Source: Panagrolaimus kolymaensis
Lineage: Eukaryota; Nematoda; Chromadorea; Rhabditida; Panagrolaimidae
Length of the DNA: 64,000 nucleotides
Assembly (NCBI GenBank): GCA_028622995.1
Contig: JAJQJQ010000017.1
Coordinates: 1,426,001-1,490,000 of the forward strand
Direction of reading: 5' to 3'
In this document: in pieces, positions 23,201 through 37,103 of the stretch
Numbering within the stretch: position 1 is the first letter of the stretch
How the letters are laid out: each line of letters opens with the position of its first letter
Made by a program: the position numbers and the translations under genes
The notes under the pieces: generated by a model
Database searches by the model: none
What the model was told of the DNA's origin: nothing
The model's input: only the letters and a program-made list of their open reading frames with translations

Positions 23201-26200
23201 ATTTTTCACACTTTAAAAGTTTTAAGAATTTTTTTTTTGAAAAAAAGGAAAAAAAACTTTTCCATTGTTTGAGATGCTTCGTTAAAAAAAGGAGCATCAG
23301 AAAAAGCAGCTTTGTTTTAACAAAAAAAATTTGAAAACGGAACTTATTTCTTCTTCATTTAAAAAATGGATCAAAATCATTTTCATCAAGAGACCGAAGA
23401 AGATAAACATGAGCAGGAACAGCAGAAGCAGGAAGAGCTTTCTCCTGCTATTGAAAAGGTTTGGTTTTCACTTTTTTTGGTTTGAAGTTTATTTTTATGT
23501 AAAGTAGATACTAGAAGTTGTTGATGATAGTGTTGAAGGAACAACCTTCTAACGTTTTCTCCTAAGATCATTAATATTATTGTCTGCTTCTTTCTTGATT
23601 GTTTTTGTTATCACCAAAATCATTTTATAAACTTTTTTATTTACAATTTCCAAATAATTTCTTTAGGATGAGATGATTTTAATTTTATAATATTTTATAT
23701 ATTTTCTTAAAAAATCTTTCTTTTTTTGTTGTTGTCAAAACTAACAAATGAACGAACAAAACGAATGAAAGGGGTAAAAAGAGAAAAATAAAGAAATAAG
23801 AAGACGAATACGAAGACGACCGGCATTGACGAATCATCGCAACAGTTTCACGACTTTAATGTTTTAAAATTTTTTTTCGATAATCGGTTGAAAAAAAATG
23901 AGCGGCAATCGATCGTCGTGGAATTAGGTCCTTGCTTCTTCTTCTACTTTATGGACGTCGACGACCCAAAATAGATAGTTATTTGATTGTGGAAAAACGG
24001 GAACTTTTTTTATTTTGTAAATGGGTTCAAGAGGAAGGAGAGGTTTTTGGTTTCTTATAAACAAAAAACAACCTACAATTTTGTTTTTGACAGTTCAAGA
24101 TCGTTTGAAATCCTTTTTTTTATATTTTGAGTTTGCGCACTTGGAACTGTTTTACCGTAATCTAATTATTTGCGGCGTCTTTTTTTTGTTTTTTTTGGAA
24201 AAAAATATTCCATTGAAACATTTAAAGTGTGAAGTTTCAGAAGAAAAAAAAGTAATTGAATTTATTTGTTTGATTTGATTGAAAAAGAAAAACCTTTTAC
24301 TTTTTTTTGACACTTTTTGAGTGAGATATAATTCATTAATAATTTCAAGGTCTTGTCTCTAACTCTTATTAACATTTTTTTCTAGTGTTGTAAGATTTTT
24401 TGTACAAAATTTTAAAATCGAAGATCACAAAATGAACGGAACCAAAGTTTTGTAATCTTACTTTTTTTCACGTTTATTGGATTTTTTTAGTTTTTTACTT
24501 TTACTTGTTTTTCGTCTTCTTGTTGTAACTCCTCCAGATCGCATTTCTTTGAGGTTTTGATCTTGGACTTGGAAGAAAAAAGGAGCAACCGAGACTGAAC
24601 ATACGAATGAAAAAAAAAACAGGTTCCGCCTTCATATTTGCAACTCTCTCATTCTCTTTTCTTCTTCCGATTTATTTCTCTCTCTTTTTCCCACAATTTT
24701 TTTTAATTCTGTTTTTTTCATTTTTGTAATAATAACGTAAAAAAAACATTTATTTTCCAATTCGAAAGCCTTTTTTTAATTTGTTTGGTGGCATCATTCA
24801 CTTTTTTTTTGTGTATTGTGTATTATATCCATCGTTTTGTCTCTTCTTTTTTTTACATTTCACTTCATTCAATGAATGATACTTTGACACTTTTTCTACA
24901 AAAACATATAATTTGAAGTTAGTTACAACGTTGAAAAAAAAATATTGAACGTGTGACATGATTTTGACCTAACAAAAATAAAAAATTAAAATAGAGACAC
25001 AAAAATTTTGTAATTATTGAAGGACATAAATGCAGAAGAGCAACTCGCGACCGATTTTCATTTTTTTACCTTTGTTTTGTTTCTGTCCTTCGATTAAGTA
25101 GTTTTTTTTGTTATATTTTATAGGAATCATCACCAGGAAGCAGTAGCAGCAATAATATGGCTATGATAGCTACAGTACATCCATATAATAGAAAAAATTC
25201 AGGTTTTAAAATCGAAGATGTCACGGATGATCCAAAGGTTTGAATGTTTTTTATTTTTTTTTATTAAAGTTGAATGCAGTGTGTGTTTATTTTATTTTTG
25301 ATTCTAAATTAATGTCATAAAAAAGTAACAAGTTTAAAAAAAAATAAATTCAAATTTTGATTTCTAAGTTAAAAAAGAAGAACAGATACTAAGACGTGGA
25401 TCACCTGATTGATACTTGTTGAAACAAACGTCAAAGCTAAAAATCTCTAGAATATTTTCTTTTAAATAACAAAAAACCGCAAAGTATTAGTCATTTTAAA
25501 TCTATTTTTATTTTTAGTATCAAGGCAATGATGATGAGGGCGATGGTGAACTTGAAGGAGCTCTTGTAGAATATTGTCGAATTGATTCACGCGACTATAA
25601 ACCCCAACATTCAGTGTGTGAAGCACCAACCATTGTTTCAGCTCGCGGAAATAATAATAATGATAAGGTTTGTTTTTGTTCTTTTTCCTTTTAACCTTCC
25701 ATTTCCATAAGCTGTGCTTTCTCCTTTAAAAAAGTGTAAAAAAGTGATATTTTTGGTTTACAGCACCTTAGGGAAATGTGTATGTATTACTTGTTGCAAA
25801 ATAGTGTAATCGTTGAAGTTTTATTACTTTTTCAAAATGGCTATGAGAAAAAAAAACTATGGAAATTTTCTATTGTTTTTTTCGTTAAAAGCTGGAAGGG
25901 AGTTGTGTGTGTGGGTATCTTTTATCTATATTATTTTTTAGTCTTTGATGAAGGCAGTAGCAACTCATAGTCTAGAAAACTTTGTAACCAAAAAAATCTG
26001 TGCTTGTTGGTTTTTCTTTTTTGGAATTTGTTTTTCAACACGCAACGATGGCATTTTTCAACGAAAAATATGCGACTGACGCCAAAAAATAAAGCATCAA
26101 AATAAAAGGCATTTGAACGAGAAGCAAAAAAAGAAATTTGTGTCCGGATGAACGGAGTCAATGCTTCTTAAAAACAGCGAGCGAAGTGAGCGAAAGCGCC

Positions 26201-29200
26201 TTTAAGAAATAGACGACAACGATACATGGAAGATCTTTTCCCCATTTTGTTGTTGTTGCTTCTTCTGGTAGAACTTTGAAGGGTCAACAGTTGTCGTCCC
26301 ACAATGGACACGCAAAAATGCAACTAAAATATAATTGTATAAACACCCTTTAGAAGCGGCATTCCAAAGAAAATTATAGAAGCCACCGAAATATCTAAAT
26401 AGCGCTGCTCTTATTTTGCATAGGCACAAGCCAAAACTTTGTCCATCTTTTTTTAGTATACAGAAAAAATCATTTTTAAGCTAATTTGGTCCTTTTTCTT
26501 TTTTTGCCACTTTTAAGCCCTTTTTAAAGCTTTTGTTAAAACTTTTTAAGTGTTTCAAAGGGACACATAATAAAGTTTATTCTCTATTTAATTTGAATTT
26601 TTCCAAATTTGGGCTTTACAAGTTTTTCTTTTCTATTGAATGAATGAATGTTGCATGCGCATTTATTTATTATTGTCGGGGCTTTCGGAGATTAATTATT
26701 TCCTGCTCAAATCCAATTCAAATTTATTATCATTAATTCCAATATCAAAAAAGCTGGTTGAGTGAATTCTTAAAATAGTTTCACAAACACTACCCAATTT
26801 TTTTTTGTTTAGTTAAGTCAAATGACAAGCTTGAGCTAAGTTACAGCTTAAAGCAACAGCAGCAGTAACTTCGTGAAGAGTGACAAATTCCCGTTGTTTG
26901 GTTCCGTCTTCAATTTTTTTTTCTTCGTCAAGGGCCTTTTTAGGAACAATAGAAAATGCTTGCCATTCCTTAAAAACAGCCAAAAAAATGTTGAGAAGAT
27001 TTTGATGGCTATTGTTGCGTCCTGGGAATTAGTAAAAAAAAGCTTTTTGACTTTCAAAAATGTAGTATCTTCTTCCTCAAGTGTTTTTGAATGAAACAAA
27101 AAAAGAAAAAAAGATTAGATTAAATTAAGAGGGTCATTTGAGTTGATTGAAATTAAAATTGACTTCAATAAAAGGGATTTTTAATAAGATAAACAAAAAG
27201 AAATCTTCAAACACGGAAGCAATGTTATGAGTAAAAATTACTGTTTGAAGTCTTTAGATATCTTTCGCGTCGTCATCTTTTATTATCGTAATTATTTAAA
27301 TATGGGATGAGTTTTTAATATTTTTAACTTATAATCTCGTTTTTTTAAACTTTAAAATCCTAGTTCGCTAAAAATATCAATATTTTTCTATCGGCTTTTT
27401 GAAACAGTATAAATGATTTTTGCATTCGAAAAGAATGAAAAATAGCTTTTTACCCAAAAAAATCGTCCATCATTTAGTTTTTTGAAAGGCTTTTATCTCG
27501 GCACGTGGGGTTATTGCGCCTCTTTTTGACGTAATTTTTCTTATTTCCTCTTTTTTGCGCAAATTTGACATCCGGGTTTACCCTTTTAAAGAATACCCAA
27601 ATTTAACCCCTCATTTTTATATTTTTAAGGTTTATGTTTCGTTACTATTTTTCCCTTTAATTTTAATTCTAAATTTGTTAATATCCTTTTCCTATTATTT
27701 TTAAAAATTTCTATTTCTTGACCTTCCAAAAGCCCTCTGGGGATTTTTATTTTATGAATAATAATAGTCACATTCTTTTAGTTATCATTATCACAGGGCG
27801 TTGCGCCCCTATCAACGTGGAAATCTTCCACAGTTGCAAATCAGCATACAATGACACACATCATCGATGTTGAAGGCATGTATTTCTACAAAATTTTTAA
27901 ATAATTATAAGCTCATTTAGTTGGACAACCATGTTCCGCAATGGCTCAATGCAAATGTTTCGGCTTTCGGCCGCATTCTTGGAGGTTTGTTTTTTGCTCC
28001 CTCTATTTATTTATAGTTTTTGGTTGCTAAAAATACAATGACTTTCTAAAAAAGGAGGGAGAGAAAAAAGTATATATTTGTTTATTATTTACTTTTAATT
28101 CTAATATTTCCCTCTCTAATGCACTCTTTTACTCGGGAGCTTTCATCTCCCAAATAAAAAAACATGTCATGTTTCCAGACAGATATCTTCCATAAAAAAA
28201 TTATTTTTTTCTTCTTGCACCCAAAATTTCGGCAACTTCTTTCACAGATTAAGTCTATTAGTTTTTTTTTTTCTCGTGGGAATCTCTTTTTTTTAAGTAA
28301 AGAAAAGAGAAGAATAAACTTTTTTGTTTTGGCATTGTTTCTTCTTTTTTTGTTATGTTTTTGTTTCGTCAATGAAAACATACTACCACCGAAAAGAAGA
28401 AAAAAAATTCTTTGCTTTATGGAAAAAAAAAAAGCGCGGGCCATCACAACTTTTTGACGTTGTATTTCTTCCGGCGGATAAAAGCCATTTTATTCATTGA
28501 ATCTATACGCCTCTTTACAATCGGATGTGGGAGAATTTACATCATCATCACTGTCGTCGATGTGGTGGTGGATTCGTGTGGGAGTCATTCAGCTATTATT
28601 TAGCAATAAATTTTAGTTTTTCGAAAGCATGGGTTTTGTGTATAACAGAGTGGTGAAGTTGGAAATCAAAAAGTTGGTTTTGAGAAATATTTGGTTTAAA
28701 ATTAAAATTGAAGCTTTCTAGGCTTTTTCAATTAGAGGATAAAAAGCGTGGTTGGATAGAGACTTTGGCAAAATCAGATGACATTAATCTTGTACACAAC
28801 AGTAGCCATTGTTTTAGGCACCTTAAAACTTTCAAAAATATAATTTTTTTGATTAACCGAACAAACTATGCTATTAAGAGTTGCAAAAAAAAGCACACTA
28901 TCAATCTTAATTATGTTTCTATCGAAAAGCGAAGCTCATTTTATCACCATTTTTAATCAGAATTTCCCTTTTAAAATATACTCATAAATATATTCTTCTT
29001 TTTTTACTTTGCTACTTTACAAATTTTAACTTACTTCCTATAGCTAAGACTTTACATTTTTTTTATGCTTCAAGTAACACCGGCGTATCTCGGATGACCA
29101 TTGTTTTGAGGTTTCATTTCAAGCATTGTCCATTTTTCCTTTATTACTATTTTTTTTAAATATGTGTCTCTTTTAACGGATTTGTGAAACTTTTTCCTTC

Positions 29201-32200
29201 CTTTTTTTCTTTTGCAAAAAGCACTGATTTCGAGCATTGTGTTAACACACGCCCCAGCTTACATACATAGTCCTCCCCATTTTGCCCTTTAGCAAAGATG
29301 ACAAACGGCTTTCTTTTTCTTCCCACAAAAAAATTTGAAGCTTCTCAGAGTTGTCTTATCATCATTTTCTTTTCTTCTTCCATCACTTCTCTATTTTAAA
29401 TTTCCATTTTTTAATTTCCCTTTTTTGGCTTCGATCTATAAAACACGACGGCGAAAGTAACTTCAGTAAATTTTTTATGGCCTCAAAAAACACTCTAATT
29501 TTATTTATTTCTTTTATATTTTTAAGATCAATGCTAATTCGTTTGTTCTAATTTCTTCCATTTTTAACCTTTTTTTATTATTATTGTGTTTGAAAGACCA
29601 ATTTTTTTTCTTCTGATTTTTGTGCCTCAGAATGCCTTAGGCGCATTGACTTTAGCAACTTCCGTAGGAAAGTAAACTCTATCATTGGCAAAAAAAGGAT
29701 TCATTTTTCCATTGCTCCATTTCTAAGAAGCAAGGCAAAATGATGCCGCCGAAATAAGATACGCGCGCATTGAGAAGCAGAAAAAAAAGTTTAAGCATTG
29801 AGTTGCTTTTTGATGAGCTTTAAATGGACAAAAACTAAAGTGTTGTAGAAGAGAAAAAATGTTTCTCCCATGAGGGATGGATTGATTTGACACCACCACC
29901 GCAGATTTGGATGTAGAGAGAATTGTTTCTTTTTAAAATTTTCGTCATTTTTAGATACAGTAAATAGTTGATAAAGTATGAATTTTCCCATTCGGGATAA
30001 GTGAGAAATGTATCGAGTTTCAAAGTTCTTCTTTTATATATTTATTTTTGAACTTTTTAGTAAAAAATTAATAATCATCCAAAACGGAGTGTAACACACC
30101 GTGAGTCGCCGTTATTTTTTTTCTTCCTTTTTTTGCTCACTTCTTCTTATTTGAGTCTTCTCCATTTTCACATTTTTCCGTTTTGGATTCCCACGCTTTG
30201 AAGGAATGCTTCCTTCAAATACAAACATACCGCCGATGGCGGCGGCGGGCAACGACGGCACTGACCATTATGGCGGCTAAAGTTAAACCTACACTTTGGA
30301 AGGGCATTCTTGCCTGTTGGCATTGTTGTTAGTAGTAGTATTGTTGCTGCTGTTGTTGGCTTATATTTTCCACCAATTCCCGTCGAATTATTTTCTCCCA
30401 AATATTTCTTTTTTGTTGTTCTACTGACACACCAGAGAATAGTGTAGTGTGGTGGTATTTTTTCGACGAATTTGTTCCTGACTTTTGCCGCCACATTTTG
30501 TCATCTTCTTTTTATTTTTTATTTTTCCTCTTTTAACGCCCCAACGGGGCGGGAGAAAATCTGGGCCACAAGCTTTAACTTGCTTTTTTTGAATGAATGA
30601 ATGAAGGCCCACCAAATGCCAGCATCGCTGCCGACTTTGTCGACCACTTGTTAAAAAGGAGGAAACAACCAAAGCTACTTTGACGGCTTTTTTAAACTGA
30701 CCGGACACGTTTTTTTTTATTGTTGACTACTGCCATTGTGTTGCCATCGTCGCCAATCGGTTTTCAATTATCTTTCCTCCGTGTCACCATCTTTGCCGTT
30801 CTTCTTCACATTCGGCAACTTTTTTTTAATCACTCATGTTCAACAACATTGATATCAGTTAGCTGCCATTGAATTGATATCCATTCTCTCCTGATTTTTT
30901 AAAAAATATCAAATTGCTTCTTCCAACTGCCATGATTCATTCTGATGTCGCGATGTGAGTGATTCCATTCTCTTTTCTCACTTCAAAAAACTCCATTATA
31001 TAACAACCATATATCCTTCTTTCTTTTTTTATGGCATATTATGGATTTTAGGACTCACACGTTTTTATTTTCTATTCTTGGGATATAATTTTTTTATGCT
31101 CGATTACATTCTTTTTTTCTTCGATGATGCATGCATAAAGCATAAAAACAAATCGGTTGTAAAAAATAAGCTAAAAACTCACTATTTTTTTTTTTTTTGC
31201 AGTCTTCTGGATATTTGTTTCCGGCTCTTCTGAATTCACTTGAGTTTTTGACGCAACAGCAAGAATAATTTTGGCCACAAAAATTATTTTTATAAAATTT
31301 GTATGAGTGACGACTTGACTTTAGGGAATTGAACCAAAAAAATTTTTTTGTCCTGTTTTAAAAAAAATTGGCATCTTGTAAATTTGATTAAAGCCAAAAA
31401 AAAATTGTGTTATGCTTTTAACGAATGATTGAACGCAATTTTCTGCTTTTTATTTGTTTTACCTTTTGCATCGCTGCTCTTAGATCACTCTGAAAGAGCA
31501 TTGAACGAAATAACCTTATCATCTGGCTAACAAATGCCTTTTTTCATATTTCTTACATTTTTTTCCTTCTTGAATGTTTTTGCTTTTTTCATTTTCGCAC
31601 TTATCACATTTACGCCATCGCCGCCGCAAGAAACGATTTAAAAAAAAGGATAAGAAAAAGAAAAGACACATTCAAGAGATATACGTATTTATAACAGCAT
31701 AAAATAAATTAAATTCAAAGAAATTATCCTCATCTCATATCTGACAATTAATATCTCTCATAATTTTTTCAGAAAAGTTTGTGTTCATTGTAAATGCGAC
31801 AGAGCTGAGCATGAAATAGGCCCAAATCAAGTATTAAATGTTTATGAGCGTCTTGGAATAAAACCTACCCGTAAGTTCTTTCTTTCCTCTTAACTTTTAA
31901 GAAAATCTTTTTATAAAAAATCAAAAGACATTAATTTAAATATATATATTTTTTAAAGCTGAAATGGCCGCTGTTATGAAGAATCAACGTTCAGATACTC
32001 CTGGATCAATTTCATTTGGTTATGCATGGGTTCCACCTGGGTTAAATCGCGGAAAAGTAAGCATTTCTTGGGTTTTAAAAATTTTAAAACAAAAAACACG
32101 AAATCTCTTTTAAAACTATTGCAAAATATTTAAAAGCTAATACAATTGTCCGAAAACTTTTTTGTTTGCTTGCTTTTTTTGTTTGAGAGTTTTTACTTAT

Positions 32201-35200
32201 TTGTCAATGAGCGATCACTTATGTAGTCAACAATCTCACTGACTTCTTGTTGATATTTAAATTAGTGTTATAAAAAAAAGAAAACTAAAATGATAGAATT
32301 TACTAAAAATAACAATTTTCAACATTTTTTTATTAGTGCTAAAAAATTCTTTATTTATGATGGATTTTATAAAGCTTCAATCAAACAAGTAAGGGAAATG
32401 AAATTTTTTTTTAAACGTTTTAGCACTAAAAGAACGCTTCATTTAATTTTAATTTATAAAATTACGGTTTGGATAAATAATTCATTTAATATTCAAGCAA
32501 AAAACGAACGACATTTTTTTACGCATCATAGATAATTTATTTTAAAACATTTTTTAAAATCTTTATTACAGTAATTTTACTTTGTAAAAACTTCTCTTTT
32601 TTCCAGATTGAAGAATACATGTCACAATTACCCAATCATGTGGTTCCACGAATAAATAGTTTAGGAGAAAAATATCGTGAAAAGCAACTCATGCTTCAAC
32701 TGCCCCGACAAGATCTTTCAATTGCATATTGTAAAAATTTACGAACGCCTGTTGAAAAAAGAATTTATGAAGAATTTGTGAATGCTCGTAATGAAATTGC
32801 ATTAGATATTGGATTTGTTTCAACAAATTTGGGTAAACCTACGGTAAGAAAAATTATTTTTTTAATAAAATAATTAAAAATAATATTAAAAATTTAGGAA
32901 TGTCGAAAATGTCGAGGCATTTTGGAACAAGGTGATATGGCTGTGACCGCCCCAAAATTAGGAGAAGAAGCAGCTTGGCATCCAGCTTGTTTTACATGTT
33001 TAACATGTGAACAATTACTCGTCGATCTTACATATTGTGTCAAGGAAGATAAAATTTTTTGTGAACGACATTATGCAGAACTTCATAAACCCAGGTGTTC
33101 GGCTTGTGATGAAGTAAGTTTTGTGATTTACTTTTTTTCTTCTTCAAAAGGTTACTCCTCTAACTTCTATATAAAACGAACTTTTGTCAAACTTTTTTTT
33201 CTCTCACGAAAGATTCATGTCCTCGCTGACTCATGCGAAACTGTTAAACATGGCGACATTTTTTTTAATGCGAAGTTTTCCCTAAAAAAAACTTGACTAT
33301 TTAAAAATGAATGGCTAAACGATATCCATTTCAACAAGCGACAGCTTGCTTTTAGGATGTCATCCACCATTGGCACACTCACATCCTAGCTTATTTGCTT
33401 TATTCAAAGTTGTTGCAAACAAAACAAAAGAAGTTATTACACCATTTTCCTTCTGTTTTCCGTCCGCCCAAAAGAAATAAAACTCGATCGTCGACGCAAA
33501 TTGCTTCGTCGACGTTTTTTGTTGTTGTTGAAATACAGCTATCTTCTTTCTTTCTATCTCATTTTGCTTTTGATCCATTCACGTTGCTTTTGGATTGGAT
33601 AGCATTACTTTTTCCTGACCATGTCAAAGAAATTAGTTGTTTGGATTTTTTTAAAGAAAGCAAAACAAAATAAAAACAGTTTTTGGGTTTTTTTTAAATT
33701 AGCCGCAAAAAATGTTGGTGGAATAAAATTTCTTTCTTCTTTCTTTTTAAAAAAACTGCCGTCTAAAATATGAAGCAATCAAGTTCATTGCTTCAAATCT
33801 TCTCCTCCTCCTTATTTCGTATGGTTTTGATGTTGGCGTTGTTGCTTGCTTCTTGTCATTGTAGTGATGAGAAGAAGCTTCGTTGCTTTCCGGTTCCATC
33901 CTTTTATAAAAAGCTTTGTTGAAGCTTGTTTTTCGGTTTTGTTTGAGAAAACAAAAACTTTTTTTCATGCCAAATACTCCTCTTCATTTTTGGGACTTTT
34001 TTTTGGGAGAGGATATCATTTTCGTTGTCAACCCACTAAAACTACGACATTGATAAAGTTAAACATGAAGGACGACAACAGCGATGGCGAGCAGTTGCTT
34101 GCTTTCTCTTATTCATTCAATCCAACAACAAAAAAGCCAAAAAGTCTGAAATGCTGCAGCTTTTGCGTGTTTTTTTTTCTTGTGTTGAGATTGATCGAGA
34201 TTGGGTCTTGTTCTTTTTTGCCGTTTAAAAAAAAAGGTTAACCACCCCTTCTGCGAGACTCCATAGTTTTGGAATCCAAAAAAATCTCTAAAAAAACTTT
34301 CTCCACTATTTTAATTACTATTTTTATTTAAACATTGCAACTACCGATTTTTAACGCCCTAGGTGGTCACCGGGCGAAGAGATTCAAATAATTTTTTTTA
34401 GAAATTTTCCCCTTAAAAATAGAATGCCGTTATTGCTTTCTTTAGTTATGGCTTCTGCTTATCTCCCTCCTTCGTCATAACTTAATATACTCTAAAAAAA
34501 TTAAATTTTTGAATTTAATACTTTTTTTCTTTGATTAAACTAAGTGCCCAGCAAGCGTGTAATATGAAATTTAGTGTGAAAGGAGACCCATAAGGAAGAA
34601 GTTCAGCCTTTTTAGATAGATACATATCAGAAAAATTTGTCCATCTCTCTTTTAGTTTTTATTCACGGCAAGCTTCTGAGTGATGATCGCCATGGGACAG
34701 ATTCACAACAGGCAGGCTAAAACTAAAAGCTCCAACATTTTTTATATAAAGCTTGAAGAAGAAAAAAAAACACTGACAAAGTGGAGAATTTTGCAAAAAA
34801 AAAAGAAAAAAAAAAGGCACCAACAACGATGACAGCGGCGATGCCGCCGCTGCCTTCGGCGGCCAATACTTCTTTTTTCAATGCATTTTTACTTCCAATG
34901 AAAAAAATGAAAACGATAACTCTTTTTTAGTCGCATTTTTCTTCTAAAATAAAAAAAAACAAATGGTAAAAATAATTAAAACCAATGTTTTTGCTTTTTG
35001 GTGGGTGTTTTGTTTTGAGAAGCATGAAACAACAGCTGCTTTATTTTTATTTTTTTGGAGTCGAGAGTTTGAATGATAAATTGATTGTGTTTTCTTTTTT
35101 ATTGGAACACAATGAATTGTAGAGATAAAAGCTAAGACCTTTTCTTATAATAAAAAAAGTTCGTTGCAACTTCCAACCTTCGTGTTCATTAATTTACCGC

Positions 35201-37103
35201 ATGAGTAAAGCCTAAAGTATTTTTTTTGCTTAGAATTGAATCATTTTTGTTGTGAAGCGCTTTTATTGATATCATTGTTTTCTTAAGCTTGAGTTTATTT
35301 ATTATATTTAACAAAATTATTGTTTTTTTTTTGTCATTTTTTTAAACATAAAACTGTGACCTCTCTTCTTCCTTATTTGTTGACTCATTGTAGGCGAGTT
35401 TTGTTTGCTTTTTAAGAAAAAAAAACCCCTATTTTTTCGATCATGTCAAAAAAAGCTGATAAAAAACTTTTGACAAAAGTTCATTTTTCTTCCTTCTTTT
35501 GCCGTGTTTTTCTTCTTCCCTGCCTTAGAGACAAAAAAAAATAAATAGCGAGAAAGAAATCAAATCCGAACACTTTGCTTTTTTACACTTTTGTTTTCTC
35601 TTTTTACTAAAGCTAAATCCTTCAACAACTTTCATTTTTTGTTTTTGTGTATTTTGCTTAATTGAAGCTTTCAAATTATACCATTAATCTTATTTATTTT
35701 TTTCAGCTAATCTTCGCCGGTGAATATACGAAGGCGATGAATAAAGATTGGCATAGCGATGTAAGATTTTTTTAAAACTTTTTTTTCTCTTCAAATTATA
35801 ATAACCCATAATACGATTGCAGCATTTTTGTTGTTGGAATTGTGATACCACGTTAACGGGGCAACGATATATTTTACGCGATGATCATCCATTCTGTATT
35901 AAATGTTATGAAGAAGTGTTCGCAAATACATGTGATGAATGTACAAAGCCAATTGGAATAGATTCTAAAGATCTTTCATACAAAGAGGTATAAACGATAC
36001 ATACTAATAATAAAAATAATTTAGACCAAAAAAATTTTTTATCAGTAATTTGAAACAAAAATTAGCCGTTTTAAAATAAGCAACTGATCACCTAACTTTT
36101 TTTGTATCATTTTACAAAAAAAAATCTATGATATATTTATTTCGATATCCTTTTTCAGCGACATTGGCACGAATCTTGCTTTTTATGTAATATGTGTAAA
36201 ATGTCTCTTGTGGATAAACCATTTGGGAGTAAAAACGATCGAATATTTTGCTCAAATTGCTATGACCAAGCTTTTGCAACACGATGTGATGGATGTAATG
36301 AGATATTCCGTGCGGGCATGAAAAAAATGGAGTATAAAGGAAGGCAAGCTAAATTTTTTAATCAACAAAGCTTCTTTTAACCCAAAATTTTATAGACAAT
36401 GGCATGAAAAATGTTTCTGTTGTGCAGTTTGTAAAATTCCAATTGGAACGAAATCATTTATACCCAAAAATGATGACGTTTATTGCGCTAATTGTTATGA
36501 AGAGAAATTCGCCACACGATGTTCAAAATGCAAAAAAGTTATTACAACAGGTATTTATTTATTTATAACTTTTCATATAAAATGCTTATCGTACCAGAGC
36601 ATCTCTTTAAAAAAATTCAATTTTTGTTTCAAGAGCTCATTTTTCTTTAACTTTCTTCGATTGTTAAAACTCATCAAACAAAACTGAATTTAATTTTAAT
36701 TCCAATTTAGGCGGTGTAACATACAAAAATGAACCATGGCATCGTGAATGTTTCTGTTGTACACAATGCAATGCCTCATTAGCAGGGCAACGATTTACAT
36801 CAAAAGATGAAAAACCATATTGCGCTAATTGTTATGGTGAACTTTTTGCTAAACGATGCAGTGCTTGTGTGAAACCAATTACTGGTATTGGCGGAGCTAA
36901 ATTTATATCATTTGAAGATCGAAGTTGGCATAATGACTGCTTCTTATGTGCTCAATGTACGACTTCCTTAGTTGGAAAAGGTTTCATCACTGATAGCACT
37001 GATATACTATGTCCTGAATGCGCAAAGTATAATTTTTCATTCATGATACGTACTAATATTATGATATCTTTTTAGAGCTCGTTTGATGGCAGCAAACTCG
37101 TGA
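20231..37103 (+). CDS. lim-9: LIM-9/Limpet: PET domain plus six LIM domains
   Basis: Long gene for a PET-LIM adaptor; in worms and flies these act at muscle attachment structures and in the nucleus. Exons by eye: 20231-20404 (start A), about 20771-21154, 23366-23458 (start B), 25124-25237, 25518-25667, 27797-27875, 27921-27984, 31773-31870, 31959-32056, 32607-32843, 32898-33113, 35707-35760, 35823-35987, 36159-36343, 36396-36550, 36711-37026 and 37076-37103. The N-terminus is acidic and Ser-rich and differs between starts A and B. A Cys segment with SWRKVCVHCKC leads into the PET domain (31773-32843). Six zinc-binding LIM domains follow (32898-37026), with the metal Cys and His residues intact. 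Introns after 27875 and 36343 have GC donors. Core identity is very sure; the distal 5' exons are less so. Confidence 0.88.
21155..23365. other. lim-9 intron, candidate internal promoter region
   Basis: No supported exon. T-rich tracts dominate. The several hundred bases before 23366 are the expected promoter of start B. Confidence 0.4.
23366..23458 (+). CDS. lim-9: alternative first coding exon of lim-9 (start B)
   Basis: An ATG opens 31 codons (MDQNHFHQETEEDKHEQEQQ...), ending AAAAG|gtttgg in phase 0. It joins without frame change to the shared exon at 25124. The peptide is acidic and Gln/Glu rich. It implies a second promoter in the intron that follows the distal start. Confidence 0.55.
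25668..27796. other. lim-9 intron without further features
   Basis: AT-rich intron of about 2.1 kb. Open frames here are short and compositionally biased, and I support none. GCGAGCGAAGTGAGCG near 26177 is a small palindrome. Confidence 0.4.
27985..31772. other. 3.8-kb lim-9 intron
   Basis: Largest intron of the gene. It has a GC-rich patch at 30228-30290 with repeated GGCGGC, and poly-A/T elsewhere. Its size and the GC patch suggest regulatory content, but no element is identified. Confidence 0.4.
33114..35706. other. 2.6-kb lim-9 intron
   Basis: Lies between LIM1 and LIM2. It contains a GC-rich near-palindrome at about 34829-34864 in otherwise AT-rich DNA. No exon is supported. Confidence 0.4.

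Noticed and set aside
28085..28603. Open frames of 63-120 codons in the largest lim-9 intron
   Set aside because: Lys/Phe homopolymer-driven frames open on both strands; no conserved features.
30168..30708. Minus-strand open frames of 95-108 codons in the lim-9 intron
   Set aside because: No start context, domain or splice support; the GC-richer patch merely lowers stop frequency.
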